The translations under genes and the position numbers were made by a program. Of a stretch of DNA of 64,000 nt, positions 47,066-59,718 are shown in pieces (the stretch's first letter is position 1; every line of letters begins with the position of its first letter). The DNA lies in assembly GCA_034401795.1 (NCBI GenBank), contig CM067372.1, positions 37,271,494 to 37,335,493 on the forward strand, written 5' to 3'. The notes below the pieces were generated by a model, which was not told where the DNA came from, did no database searches, and worked only from the letters and a program-made list of their open reading frames with translations. This DNA is from Chaetoderma sp. LZ-2023a. Its lineage: Eukaryota; Mollusca; Caudofoveata; Chaetodermatida; Chaetodermatidae.

Positions 47066-49850
47066 CATGAATTAGAAGGACATCTAGATACTGATCTGGC
47101 CTTTCTATTGATATTGTATTTACCTAATGCTAGTCAGGGGGTTGGGGTGGGTGTGTGGTAGGGGTGTATTGCACCCGTGCGCTAAGTGTGAAATTACTCG
47201 ACAACTATGTACTACCATAGACGTGAATGAAAGGCAAAGAACCAGTACTATACGTCCTGTCCGGTTTCTGCATGAATAGAGGTCAATCGATCAGAGGCAA
47301 TACTCAAAGTGAGCGATACAAAGATCGCTCATAAAACGATCAACATTTTTTAACTGTGTAACTGTGCTTGAATAATTTCTTAGATCTTAGGGAAAAGCTT
47401 ATAGAGCAGAACAGAGTGCTACCACCTATAATGCGCTCGTGTGTTTTACCGATACTTACAAAGTTTTACGTAGTCTTCTTAATAAGTCTCAAACAGTTGG
47501 TTTGCTAACCGATGAAGCTAGAAGTTGTGGACATTACAATGTACAATAAAGTCGTCTGGGAAGCTCAAGAAGAGGAAAAATCTTTCGAAAACTGTGATAT
47601 TAGATTGTGATTCTAGCTGCCATAGCAGTAGTCATAGTAGGCGTAAACACAAGACCGACCAAGTCAATATAGTGTCAGCAGTTCTGACCATAACACGAAG
47701 AACTTTAGAGTTACTAGTTTGTCGCGTTTCAGGTGTCTGTCTCACAGTCAATATATTAATCAATAATCATAACGCTAAAAGTGTGGGTGATTTAGAGGAC
47801 TATAGTTGCGTATGCTCCTACGCGCGCTCCACCTTAATTGCAAATAACTCATATGCTCGTCTAAGTCGCCCAAACCTAATTCTTCAGCGCACTTAATAAT
47901 TAATTAACCCAACTTCCCACTGTGCTCCTTGCCTGGATGGACGTAGTGGCCAATATGTTCTTCTAATGCGCGATGCGGGATTGTTCCTTTTTCGTAGGGT
48001 ACATAACATATGAAGTGGCAAGTATGCTGGCAACGAGTATGAGGGGTCGTATTGTACACGAAGTCTGCCTGGTCACCCAGACCATTAATAGAGTAAACAC
48101 TACGGGTCAGGTCGATATAAATGACACCAACGGGATAAAAGATCAGTGGACCTGGCAAAAGGATCAGTCGACAGTGACTACTGCCGGTCAGGAGATGGTG
48201 AGTAACACTATTCTTAGAGTACCTAAGTTACTTTATGCAACCGTGCACGGGTTTCGCAGTATATGCAAGAAGTAAAGGGTTCATTGATCCTCCTAGGTCT
48301 TGTGAGCGTGGCCTAATTAACTTTATATGGAGTCCTCAAAAGGGGCGTGTTCTGGCTGGCGTGTCAGAAACGAACATGCCAGAGCCTGACTGCGCAGAGT
48401 AAGTCCCATTATGCTACCGTCACCCTACAATTCATTATTTCCTCTAGTGCCCAGTGCATGTTAACCCAAACAGTATTGAAACGACATTCTGATAATTTGA
48501 CAAAGAAGTTTCCATCTTGGAATTTCTCTTGAACCACGAGAGGAAAGTCTCTTATGATGAATCGCAGACAATTATCAGAGGCAGGTATCAGAGGCAGGTA
48601 TCGGAGGCAGTATCGAGGCAGGTATCGAAGCCAGGTATCGGAGGCAAGGATCGGAGGCAGGTATCGGGCAAAGGTTATCCTCTTTCCAGCAAACAACATT
48701 GACAAGAATTGAGACTTTGACAACTAATGCACTTCCCAATTCCTAACAGACATCACTCTGTGCAAGAAGTCATCCCGGAACCTAAATGTGGGCGAATCTC
48801 GACCTTCATTCCTGAACTCAACTGGTAGTGGCTGAATAAAGTTATCAATCACATTACCAATTTCTATCATGAGCATCTTCTCCAGCTGATCTTGTCCTGC
48901 GCGTAAAAGTCATCTCTAGATAAGACAGAAGTGTAGACAAGGCAAAAGGATTAGCGGTATGTTTCTGACGACACCCCTCATATAGGTTATTATAAAAACA
49001 GATACTTAGGACAGTCAACATCTTTTTCCGACATGTGTCGATCAGTTCCAATAACAAACAGTCTGGACTCGTGGAGCAGTGAACTGAACCCTGTTTTACC
49101 AAACAGATGGCCAATAGCAACAAAGACAACCATCAACGAGTGCATCGCTCCTTATTACGCGTGAACGCTCTTCGTTGCAGGCCCATTTGACTTCAAAAGA
49201 ATCCCTAGATCAAATGTTACACGTTTATATGCCTGACCAAGCCGAGTAGCAGGTTTACACATTCTGAGCAGAAAAAGCATTTTTGTTGACTTATCTGTGG
49301 GTGCTGCCATGAGTATGGCATTATATACAACTCTAGAAACAGGATTTTATATGTCTGAAGGGCAAATGAGGGCATGATGTGCATTCTCTCATAGAACACC
49401 TGATGTTTCATTTGAATCTGAGCATTTGTGGAAGATTCCACTGTGTGATAAGGTTGTATGCAATATCCCCGAGTTCACAAAGTATTAATTCAGTGTTGTT
49501 GCGTAGAGGTTGTATATCTGTAACATTAAGTGAAGTTGAAAATGTTAGTTCTGAACAGCTATTTGTAATCTGGCTCGAAGAAACTACGATCAGATCAGCT
49601 GCATATGTAACTTCAACAGGTAACGAAGGTTGAGTTACTCTTTTGAAGCGCGACTACTGCGAGTTCAGATACAGATCTGCACAAGATTGGTGTAGTGTGG
49701 ATCGGGCGGATGGGTACGGACCATCCCAGCTAGGATGGGTACGGAACGACTGCTCCTGGTACGTTTCAAGCACGCCCCCACCCACCCACCACCCACCCCT
49801 GTGTATGATAGCGCGTGTGTGTATAAAGCTATATGAGAGAGGTTTTCTAT
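47066..49850. other. No recognised gene; unexplained open frames
   Basis: The longest frames are 47525-47893 (plus) and 47973-48272 (plus). The first has a Ser/His/Arg-rich stretch (CHSSSHSRRKHKTDQ). Neither matches a family I know, and I see no clear splice or promoter signals. A 12-bp minisatellite lies at 48573-48668. Confidence 0.4.
48573..48668 (+). repeat. 12-bp minisatellite, ~8 imperfect copies
   Basis: The unit GAGGCAGGTATC, with small deletions in some copies. Confidence 0.92.
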
Positions 49851-49861
49851 AAATCGTGTAG

Positions 49862-49884
49862 CGCGCATGCGCATGCGCGCGCGT
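49862..49884. promoter_or_regulatory. NRF-1-like palindrome / alternating CG-CA tract
   Basis: GCGCATGCGCATGCGCGCGC contains the NRF-1 consensus (YGCGCAYGCGCR) and is also an alternating purine-pyrimidine tract. It lies about 330 bp upstream of two CCAAT boxes. Confidence 0.45.
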
Positions 49885-50190
49885 CAGTGCTTCCCTGACA
49901 ACACGTGTCAGCGTTGGGAGAGAATGCGTACTTATAATGTACCGAGTTGGTACCCGTTATTTCTTCAAATCACTCTCTTCTCGCTGTTCTTGGTAGCGAT
50001 CAGGGGAAGAATGAGACAAGGAATTCAAAACCGTTTATCTTTTTTAAATCGGACCAGAAATGGCCGAGTTATTGTTAAATTTCTCACTGAAATTATTTTC
50101 AAAATATTACTTGAACGTCGTAATGTATTAAATGAATGGGGACTGCGCTTATCAGGTGATGGCATCTTCACCCTTTCTAGCTGTACAATG

Positions 50191-50252
50191 ATTGGCTAGA
50201 GATCGCCCGCTGATTGGCTGGGCGTCCTGCCTGTCACGAGTAGTGTAAAAGG
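50191..50252 (+). promoter_or_regulatory. Candidate promoter: two CCAAT boxes and a TATA-like box
   Basis: ATTGGCT (reverse CCAAT) occurs at 50191 and 50213. A TATA-like TGTAAAAGG lies at 50244-50252, about 25 bp further. Spacing is suitable for a pol II promoter firing rightward near 50275. No recognised coding gene follows before the LTR at 50878. Confidence 0.4.
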
Positions 50253-50279
50253 AGGGCAAACTCAAGAATCGAGGCCACA

Positions 50280-50415
50280 CTTCGGCGAGAGACAGCCGAA
50301 GGCAGGTTACTGGGCCAGCGCAATACTAAACCTGGGCAACTGCTTACTGACTGTGGTACCCTACACCACAGCAGTGCCTTTCGGAATTCAGTTCTTCTGC
50401 GCTGGTAAGCAACCT
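50280..50415 (+). ncRNA. Candidate structured leader RNA with splice donor
   Basis: Three stems can be drawn by eye. CTTCGGC/GCCGAAG (50280-50301) is a perfect 7-bp hairpin. CTGTGGT/ACCACAG (50351-50371) extends by ACTG/CAGT to 50346-50375 with a single bulge. A closing stem CCAGCGCA (50315-50322) with TGCGCTGG (50398-50405) is extended by AGGTT (50304-50308) with AACCT (50411-50415). CTG/GTAAGC at 50403/50404 looks like a splice donor. This may be a structured 5' exon or a small RNA; no known RNA family is recognised. Confidence 0.35.
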
Positions 50416-50877
50416 AACATCCGCAATCACTAAGTTTTTGTAAGCCCTCGGATGGCCACCCGGGTGCGACTAAATAAATAGTAGAAACTCCCTCACTACA
50501 ACAACTTCAAAGAGGAGCCTTCCTGTGGATTGGCATTGCGGCCCGATGTAATTTCTACAGCATGTAGAGCAAGTGGCGATTCTTGCTCGATAACTCGTCG
50601 GATCTTCCGGACCACGCAAAAGCTATGTGATGTATTATGTACGGTGTACCCAGTTACGTACATGCAATGTTTAATTACAACTGTAGCCCGCCTTGTTACA
50701 GGCAACTTTCAAACTACCATCACTGGACGGACACTTTCTAACTTACTGCGTAAATTCACATATTAGTTATTATGACTATCTAATGGACATCTCTCTACAG
50801 TCGTTCGTCTTCACCATCTTGAGAGTGAGCTGCATCAACAGTTCACCTACGGAAACATCCCAGCAACTTCAGTATCA

Positions 50878-52590
50878 TGCCACCTCGCGTTCCTAATCTG
50901 TAATGCATTCCTACAGTGATTTATGAAGTCTTTCCATACCGATGACCAATAGGTACTCAAGTAACTATACTATTGTACTATTTATTCATTTTTCCGTTAT
51001 AGGTACTGATGACTAATTGGTACCTCCCCGGTCGTCTGAGTCCGCATTTTATAGTTTCCATTTTCTTTACTGTATATAGTATCCTTATTTCTGTGTGCTT
51101 ACAACTAGCAAGCACCACAAGGTCCTATGACCTGATATACTGTTAGCACTGTAATAGTTAGTTATGTATATGGGAAGTAGCTATCTTAGTTATTTTGTTT
51201 TGTTTATATAAAAACTCTAGGACGCAGTACGCTAGGCTATACTATACAGCGACATTATATCTGCTTCACTATTCCACCCAGCATCAACTTTACACTGACT
51301 TACACTTTTCACTGTTCATGCTCACATTGCTCGAGGCTGACATGTGATCGACTAAACCTGGCTATTCTAGCTCAATAGGATATGTTTAAAGTAGTTAGGG
51401 ACAATCTCTCTGTAAGAGACATTTAGTGTACGCCTCTTTTCCGGCTGTAGCAGATATGTAATACTGCACACCGATAGCTTGTATAAATTGGCCAAATAAC
51501 TTAGGGCCTCTTATTAATATTGAGTGATTGTCTCTTTCTACGCTCCTCCAGCCACAAGGCTTAATAATTGCTTGGACTTCCCATCGACACGTTGGCATAA
51601 TCCAACTATGGGAAACTATTGGGGTTTCCGAGCGGTGAAGACTAAAGTGTCAATCTCGCACACATCCCCGTCTGTACCTTCGGATACCAGTTAGCATAGA
51701 TAAACCCCGCTAAAGTAGGAAGCACTGCGAAAAGAAATAATATTATGTAACACCGGCCTGCAGTGCATCTCTGGGCATTCTGGAACTTAACCCTAACAAC
51801 AGGCAAACGTTAGTTCCGTAGCACATGGGTGACGGACGAGACGCAGATCTCCATCCAACTCTGTACAGTGACTAGGTGTGGTCTTGGAACCCACCACGCG
51901 CTCACGGGAAGGTCACTGGAGATCGATATCTGTCTCTTGCTCCCCGCCATAAAATACTATTGCGCTTTCTAAATTCCTTATGTAAATAGTAACTTGTCCT
52001 AGTGATGTTATATGTGGTTGTGGGGTAATATGTAACCAGATCGGTATATGATTCGGAAGCTGTCTGAGGGAGATGCTGTGTGAGGTAAGCTTCTGGGAAC
52101 CAGGCATCTTCGCCAGTTAGACTCATGTGTCAAAAGATAGGTAGGAATCCTTGCCACCTGGAAACAAAACTAACAACTAAATGGTAGGTTAGGAATTAGC
52201 AGAAGGCTCATATAAATAAACTGGCAACTACCAATGCAGTATATTTGGACTTACATAAGACAGTGATCATCCAGCCATCTTCCCGTAAACCAGCGTACAT
52301 CACATTAATTATAGTTTCACTATGTTGACACACTACACCTAACTTTTTGTTTAAACAAGAGAGTGGCCCAATTTGCCAGCTCTCTTCCTCCACGTGGCGT
52401 TGAGGATACCTCATCGGATATATACGGGTCTGTGAGTACCTCCGACGAACCCACGTAAACGAGACACCAACTTAGTTCTATGTACTGTATAATTTCTCTC
52501 GTCTACTAGCAAACGAGTACCATTGTTTTTTGTAGCAATATACTTTTGATTTATTATCATGTCCAGACTCTTAAATTAGGTTATGGTCCA
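50878..52590 (+). repeat. 5' LTR of the Gypsy element
   Basis: Starts TGCCACC. It contains a TATA-like TTTATATAAAAACTC (about 51205) and, near the end, an AATAAA-type signal in CATATAAATAAACTGG (about 52212). The right boundary is uncertain because the partner LTR runs off the window; about 52590 is my estimate, just before the GTGACACCAACAG segment that may be the primer-binding area. Confidence 0.8.
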
Positions 52591-52699
52591 TCATACCGGT
52601 GACACCAACAGTTGGGATGAGACCGTGGGTTCAATCTCGGTGGCAATGGTCATACGACACCACTGGAACATTATCGTTCCACCGGCTCTAGAATCCAGT

Positions 52700-54530
52700 C
52701 TTTGTACTTTCCAGAAAGTCGGGATACAGGATCTGTAACCCCGAGAACCATAGCTAATCAGCCCTCCCACACATCCTGTACATGTAGTGCAATGGAGCGG
52801 AGCAACATGACGGAACAGGGCATACCCCTGCGAGTTACAAGTGACGCCCGATGTGGGGCTCAGATGAGAAGCGAACCCACGCCAACACTCAACATACACT
52901 CATTTCAGTCGCCTTCATCAGACAGTCAGAACTCCCTAGATTTGGAAGTAGCATCAGATGATGGAAGGACTGCACTCGGATTCACTGACTATGCTAGAAA
53001 TTTACCTGATGTGGAACAGCCAACACCGTTTTTACACGAGTATTCGCCGATCAGTGAGGGGACATTCCGCGATGCCTTACAGGTGGGTACTCAATACATC
53101 ACACTGTCAGATATCCACGATATGGCACCAAATACCTTTGCCAGATCACGGTCCATCATGACAAAGACCCCTATGGGGGCATACTACTGCTTCACAGCCA
53201 TTATGTTCACCAATGTCATCACATGGTGACCAATGGCCTGCACCTCATACACCATGTCCCGCATCTCCTCCTATACAAACGTCATCGTCTTAATATCCAA
53301 CCATACCACGATGCGAATTGGGAGATGTGGCACCTTCCTTCCAACAATATTCCAGAAGAACTACATCACATGGCATGCACCTCCCCTGTCAGTCTTCTGG
53401 ACTGCCTCTGTATGAGGAACACCCATTGCAACAGCTGCTAGAACATCCACTTTATCTACATAGCACGCCTCCACCAGTCTATAGACCAACATCCATTTAT
53501 GAAACCGCATCAGGGTGGTATTCAGTGGAACCAGGATATCGTGCCCAACACTATCGTTGGGAATCACCATCATGGATGCGGCATCAGAGGGAACATCATC
53601 AAGAATTACCACGAACTCCACTAGCAACACGCAGACCAGCATCCACGTTCACGCCATTCTAACCAGCACCACCACCTGGATTCGCATCTATAACACTATA
53701 TCATAGCCGTCATTCTCCCTCCTGAATTTAGCGGGGAGTATGATTGGGCTAATTATAAGTGCCAATTCGAAATAATTAGTCGCACAAATCAGACAGATCA
53801 ACAAATTCGAGAATATCTGGCTGCAAAGCTGTCAGGAAAAGCCCTCCACGTCCTGGCAGATTTGGGATCAGACCACACACCAACGTACATGGAACTGGAA
53901 AGCACGTTGTTGGAGAGATTCGGGGATACGGTCCTCAGTGAATTGAGTTGTCTACAGCTTAACAACGTGCGTTGACGAGCCGGAGAGACATTACCGTCAT
54001 ATTCGGCGACTAGTTACTCACGCCTACCCCAGCACGAATCATGAGGGAGTCACACATCTACATCTGGACACCTTCATCAACGCATTGAGTGGAGAACCCG
54101 CTCTCAAGGAAAAATTATTCCTCATAGAACATGGTAGCCTTCAATCTTTAACGGCAACCATGGTTTGGATTGAGAATTTCTTGGAGCAGGAGAAAACAAA
54201 TTGGCGTCAATTACATCCAATAAATGAAGTGAATGATGCAAACCTCCTAATCGCTGCCGACAACACATCTGCATCAGCATCCACATCAGCAACCGACCCG
54301 CACGCACAATCAGAAAAACCCACCAGTCAAAATCATGTGCCTAAAGGAAGAGAGCATGGCCAACCCCATTGCGGAGGCCACAACAACGTCCCCGGACGCA
54401 GGAACCAGCACAATAACAATAATCGTCAGAACATGCACGATAGGTTAGAAGAGATAACAAAACAGATCTCCAGATTCACCAACTTAGTCACCACACTCAG
54501 TGCCACCATCGCCAACAGAGAGGGGTAGGC
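52700..54530 (+). pseudogene. gag: Gypsy gag region
   Basis: The proximal part is Ser/Thr/Pro-rich (for example SFQSPSSDSQNSLDLEVASD). Near 53730 the sequence reads EFSGEYDWANYKCQFEIISR and continues REYLAAKLSGKALHVLADLG, with the spacing of the retrotransposon gag capsid domain (F.G....W..Y...FE, then A..L..L.G.A...L). The distal part (54085-54528) is open and Gln/Asn-rich, with a helical segment DRLEEITKQISRFTNLVTTL. Gag would form the intracellular virus-like particle. Broken. Confidence 0.7.
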
Positions 54531-54534
54531 TCCT

Positions 54535-55430
54535 CGAAGGTGGCGACAACAGGCGGCAGTGTGCCCGTGAGGAACCGGAAACACGTAAACCAACAAGGTG
54601 CTGTGTAGTTCAGAGGAGATACTGAAGGCCTCCGTGTCTAAAGAAGAATGAATCAACATCCTACTGTGGTACCGTCTAGTCGGCGCATTGTTCAGGATGC
54701 TGAATTTGGTAATAGTAAGTGGACATGCGTGGTACGTGGATAATAGTCCACACCAAGGACATCTCTATCAGACTAGAAGTTAGCTGTGTTTACTAGAGAT
54801 GGCCTGCAGGCAAGGCCAGGAAAAACGGTCAAAGTTCACATTCTGCTGGCAGATAGGTACACATCAGACCGTCAGTTGCCCCTGAGCGTGAGCTCAGATG
54901 GTGATCGCTATCGACTGGGTCACTGGCCGGTCGTCTTGATCATGTCAGTTCATCAACCCGTTACTGGCTGTGAGCGGTCAAGATGGCTCAATGTACAGTC
55001 AGGCCATGGCAAGCATTCGTATTGTGAAAAGTGATTTTTTGGGAAGCAGGAGAGTAGATGTGTAAGATGGTGTAACCTGTCACTTGCTGGACAGGTGGAG
55101 CAGTCTGGGATCCCAAGTGCGTGCAGGATGATTGACCTGGCTAGTATGATCTATGCGGGTCCTCTTGCCAAAATGACGTCCAGGCACGATCTATGTCGGG
55201 CCCTTAGCTAAAATGACGTCTAGCAGGCATCACCTCCATGGTATGGTCTATGTGAGGCTATGCACCCCTTGCCAAAATGACCACATAGTTGGCATCCAGT
55301 ACTGTGTCCATCGGGTCAGGAGTTGACAGGGTGTGCCTTGACTCTGTCCCGGATTATGGTCCCCTAACTTGGAAATGTCTTTATTCCACGCTTATACGGA
55401 AAGGCACCTAGCCTAGGCTGCATCCTGTGT
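54535..55430 (+). other. Non-coding block between gag and zinc knuckle
   Basis: About 0.9 kb with no gag-like frame. Between 55145 and 55300 three degenerate direct repeats contain (A/G)TCTATG(C/T)GGG.. and TTGCCAAAATGAC. It may be a small element inserted in the retrotransposon; I could not find its ends. Confidence 0.5.
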
Positions 55431-55674
55431 GAGGTACTGGGCATCCGTCCAGCATGGCGGGGACAGGAAACACACTGGGAAGGCTAAAGGGTGTATAGTG
55501 ACACAATCGACAACACGACCAGCTACAAGTATGGTAACGCCTACACAGCCAGCAAACTCATGTTTTGTATGTGGTCAGCTGGGCCACTGGAAGGAGCGAT
55601 GTTCAAATTGTCCTCCATCTACAACTCCTATCACTGACCAATGTACACCACAGCCTGAGACGCCTTTAAACTAG
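55431..55674 (+). pseudogene. Gypsy nucleocapsid zinc knuckle
   Basis: The frame contains CFVCGQLGHWKERC (about 55561-55602), a perfect CX2CX4HX4C zinc knuckle, preceded by a Thr/Pro-rich stretch. It binds the element's RNA during packaging. It is the C-terminal part of gag, or the gag-pol junction. Confidence 0.85.
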
Positions 55675-56413
55675 AATGGGCACCGATTACAGAGTCAATT
55701 CGGTGCCCACTCTCACAACCCAGCTCAACTGCAGCCTCCAGACAACAACATCAAGTGGCCACACGAGAAATCACCCTTCCACGACAGTATGCAATCACAC
55801 TCACCCAGCTTCATATATGTTGGTACCAACGATGCACACTGCATCCATGATACCGACATCTCCCTCTGCCGGAGGTTGTGACCCTGCAACCTCCGTATCT
55901 AACAAACCTTCTTTCCTATGTAAAACGGCAGTGGTAGGTTGTAGCACCTCCACTGAAACAACTTTTATACAAGCACCAAGACCCGCTGCCAAAGCACTTA
56001 ACACCCGGTGCCCATTGGTGGTTATGCAATTCACACGTCTTGACAGCATCACCCACTACATCCAGCAGTAGTAATAATGACATGAACCGAAGTCAGCATT
56101 CGGCATCATGAATCCACAAGAAGAAGCATCATCCAAAGTACAGCAGACCACACACAGGTAACCCTTATCCGTGAGTGCACCAGTCCTAACCAGGACTGAT
56201 GTATACATGAATTCACAGCACATCGAAACAGCATCAACAACACCACCATTGCTACCCCCAACTCTGTCATCGCCTAAGCAATCACAGCAGCAACGATGAT
56301 GGGTTGGCCCCTTCCTCACTCAGCCACCAACTGCACTAACGGAAGCTATTCGGAAACAGGCCAACTACATACAGGATGATACTGCACCAAAAGCAATCCA
56401 TCAGGCTGTATCA

Positions 56414-57000
56414 TTGGAAACTCTTTCACAGGCACACCGCAAAGTAAAATATAAGTGTGCTTTCCTATTTAGTGGCATTTCCACCAGTGCCACTGGTGAT
56501 ACTGGAGCTTCCATCACCATCTTCAACAAGTACTTGTATGAGAGCATCCCATCTCATAAGAAGCCACCCCTTAGACCTACAGACATATTTTTGTAAACAG
56601 CAACCGGGGCCGATGTTCCAGTTGCTGGTACAGTAAACCTCGTAACACAGATAGAGGAAATGCAATTCATACAGCGAGTTGTCATTGCCTCTATTCAAAA
56701 CAATTCCCTGCTTGGCTCAGACTTAGTCAGTGCCAGCGAAGCCATCATACAATGCATACAACAGGAACTAGATATACACGGCCGACGCATACCCCTTGGA
56801 CTGGAATCATCACTATATGATACTTGTGCAGTTATTTTGGCATCTACGGCCACAGTTGAGCCGGAACATGAGAAAAGCTTATGGGCCACTGCACCACAGT
56901 TAGGAAACAACACACATATCTATGCTGGAACCCGACCCTGATTACATGATCACCTCACGATTTGGCAGTCCCCGAATGATCGTGGACACCACCAATAAGG
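56414..57000 (+). pseudogene. Gypsy aspartic protease region
   Basis: ATGDTGASITIFNKYLYESI (about 56483-56542) carries the retropepsin active-site triplet DTG followed by a hydrophobic strand. The following frame (VVIASIQNNSLLGSDLVSAS) matches the usual second half, where I..LLG.D.L occurs. The protease would cut Gag-Pol. Upstream, 55676-56410, is a Thr/Ser/Pro-rich linker. Broken. Confidence 0.75.
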
Positions 57001-57299
57001 ATCATATACCATTCCGTGTATTCAATGCCACAACGGACCCAATGACACTAGTACCAGGAGTTCGTTGTGGCCATCTGGTGGATGTGATATCACTGGAGAC
57101 ACTCCCTACCGCACCTACACCAGCAACAGCTTCTGATGGTTTACCGGAGCCTCTGCATGACATGTTTGCACGCCACAGTTGGATTGGGGCAATCTCATAA
57201 ATGTAACGTACAGAAATTATTATATAAGTATCACGAAGGTTTCCCGGCCGGAGACATGGATCTGGGAGAAACTCATCTCGTGTGACAGTTCATTGATAC

Positions 57300-57950
57300 C
57301 GGAAACAACTGACCTGTTCGACAACCCATTCGATGTCTTCGCATTAACAAGGAGGCAGAGGCACATCAGCAAGTGGATGACATGTTGCGGACAGACATTA
57401 TAGAGCCTTCACCATCCCCCTGGGCCAGTCCCATTGTACTAGCAGGCAAAAAGGACGGATCTTTGCGGTTTTGTATCGAATACCACTGCCTTAATGATCT
57501 TAGTGTCAAAGATGCTTATCTGCTTCCGCAGCTAGCTCCGGTCTTAGATTCCTTGTCTGGAGCCAAGTGGTTTTGTACCCTTGACTTGTCTAGTGGATAC
57601 AGGCGTGTAGCCATGGATGAGGCTGACTGGGAGAAGATTGCGTTGTCTGCTGAGATGGTCTTTTACATCGAGGACGTAATCGACTTTGGGTCCTCGTTTG
57701 AGCAGACTCTGTCCAACTTCAACAAGTTCTTAATGCGGTTTCATACCTCCAACCTAAATCTCAAACCCAAGAAGGGTTATCTTTTTAGACAGAGCGTCCA
57801 GTTCCTGGGACACGTCATATCCGGTGATGCAGCGGCTACTCAACCTTCCAAGTCTAAAGCAGTAGCGGAGTGGCAAACCCCCACCATGGTCATCGATACC
57901 CAGAGTTTTCTCGGTCTCTGCCAGTACTATTGGCGATACATCCATCACTG
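57300..57950 (+). pseudogene. Gypsy reverse transcriptase
   Basis: Motifs in order: IIEPSPSPWASPIVLAGKKD (about 57397-57456), RFCIEYHCLND, AKWFCTLDLSSGYRRVAMDE (motif A), FIDDVIVFS-region equivalent YIEDVIDFGSSFEQ, NLKPKKGYLFRQSVQFLGHV and QSFLGLCQYYWRYI. The order and spacing are those of Ty3/Gypsy RT. It would copy the element's RNA in the particle. Broken. Confidence 0.93.
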
Positions 57951-58330
57951 AAGAGGATCGACCATTCGAGTGGACGAGTGAGTGTGATGATTCCTTCAGG
58001 GCACTGAAGGAACATTTGACGAATGCGCCAATTCTTGCTCATCCTAACCCTAACCTCGATTTCATCTTGGACACTGATGCATCTGCTTATGCCATAGATG
58101 CAGTTCTATCTCAGGTCACAGAAGATGGAATGGAGCCGGTACTGGGTTATGGTTCACGTACTCTAAACAAAACAGAGAGATGTTACGTGACCACTAAGAG
58201 GGAATTGTTAGCTGCGGTGTATTTCGTCAACTATTATAAACACTTTCTGTATGGGCGACCACTGGCTCAGAAACCTAAAAAATCTGGAAGGCCAGGTAGC
58301 GAGGTGGCAGGAATCCCTGCCGACCTTTAA
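57951..58330 (+). pseudogene. Gypsy RNase H
   Basis: Begins with FEWTSECDDSFRALKEHLTN-type sequence, then FILDTDASAYAIDAVLSQVT (catalytic-region DTDAS), VLGYGSRTLNKTERCYVTTK and RELLAAVYFVNYYKHFLYGR. This is a typical Ty3/Gypsy RNase H that degrades the RNA strand of the hybrid. Confidence 0.92.
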
Positions 58331-58389
58331 CTTCAATGTTGTTGGAAATGCTGACGCCTTGAGCAGAATCGGCTCGAGGATGAACAAGA

Positions 58390-59718
58390 AGTGGCCACCA
58401 CCATGGCACATGCAACACATCCATCTCCCGTGTTCCCAGAATTGCGGTGCGCAGAGTGGGACGTGGAGACAGTCGCTCACGAACAAGCAGCAGACGTGCA
58501 GACACGAAACATATATGCGTGGATACAGGAGGGGGTACGTCTTTTTACGGAATCTGTTACACCACTTTCCACGATGGCAAAATATTACTGTCAGAGGCTT
58601 GAAGAGTGCCATATACAAGATGGCATCCTCTACATTAATAACCGGATAGTGATTCCTAAGTGTTATCGTGAAAGAAGTCTTCAACCACTGCATGATAATG
58701 CTAGACACGAGCGTACAACAAACCGCATCAAACAGAGATTCCTTTGGATCAGGATATGCGATAGTGTAAAGGCATGGGTCACCAAATGTGTCCCATGCCA
58801 AAGACACGCTGTTGGCAAGTACCATTATGCACCCCTACAAGTTAAAATTGTTCGTGCACCATGGGAGCGAGTGGTTATTGATGAGCTCCAACCCTTGAAT
58901 ACGACGGATGAAGGAAACAAGTACATCCTCGTATTACAAGATTATTTTACGAAGTGGGTAGAAGCATTTGCATTTCTGGACCAAGTAGCGGAGGTCCTGA
59001 CTAGCAATGTGTTCTGCCGCTTCGGTATGCCCTATGAATTGCACTCTGACTAAGGAATAATTTTGAGAGCTGGCTAATCTCCAAGCTCTGCAAATTGTTC
59101 CATATAGTCAAAACGTGCACCGCCCCTTATCATCCAAAAAGTGACAGGATGGTGGAGAGATTCAACAGAAATTGAACTAAGGAAACACGCCTTGATTATC
59201 GCGACATGGATCTATGACTCCCATATGTGCTCATGGCATACCGCACTCCGATACATTCCTGCACGGGTTATACACATGCTCGGTTAATTTTAGGCTGTGA
59301 ATTAACCTTATCCTGGATCTAGCCATGCCCACACCGGCGGCAGAAGACGTGGCATGACCGGCGAGTGCATGAAGACCCATATGAGGTGGAGAAAATGGTT
59401 TGGTTTCACGATTTGCGATGTTCTGCAAACGTGCCGAGTAAGCTGAGTTACCAGTGGAAAGGCCCCTATGTGGTAGTAGGTAAGAAGTCAGACGTGACCT
59501 ACTGCATCAACGCCTCAGATGGCCTGACCTCAGTCATCCACTCCAATCGACTTAAACCGTGTGTCAGTGACGACCCAGCACCAGAGCTCGGACTGGACAT
59601 TCCACGTGACACCGGTACCCAGACAGATGTCTCTATGGAAACAGGTGTTCCCAACATTAGCCCAGAACACTGTGGTGCCAGTTCAACCCCTATCCTACCA
59701 ATCCAGGAGTCATGGTGA
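58390..59718 (+). pseudogene. Gypsy integrase with H2C2 zinc finger and GPY/F-like module
   Basis: A zinc-binding HHCC arrangement is seen (HDNARHERTTNRIKQRFLWI, then CVPCQRHAVGKYHYAPLQ, about 58690-58845). The DDE core follows (PWERVVIDELQPLNTTDEGN, YILVLQDYFTKWVEAFAFLD, about 58858-58985), and then, near 59400-59570, a C-terminal module WKGPYVVVGKKSDVTYCINA, HSNRLKPC that is the GPY/F domain of Gypsy integrases. I see no chromodomain. Broken. Confidence 0.9.

Noticed and set aside
47525-48275. Two plus-strand frames that might be exons of a host gene
   Set aside because: No recognisable family, no convincing splice sites or promoter; kept only as unexplained frames.
52598-52690. Possible tRNA B-box (GGGTTCAATCTCGG) just after the 5' LTR
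   Set aside because: No matching A-box or cloverleaf; probably chance or part of the primer-binding region.
54786-55034. 82-codon frame in the block inside the Gypsy element
   Set aside because: No motif, no homology recognised, and it overlaps the non-coding-looking block.
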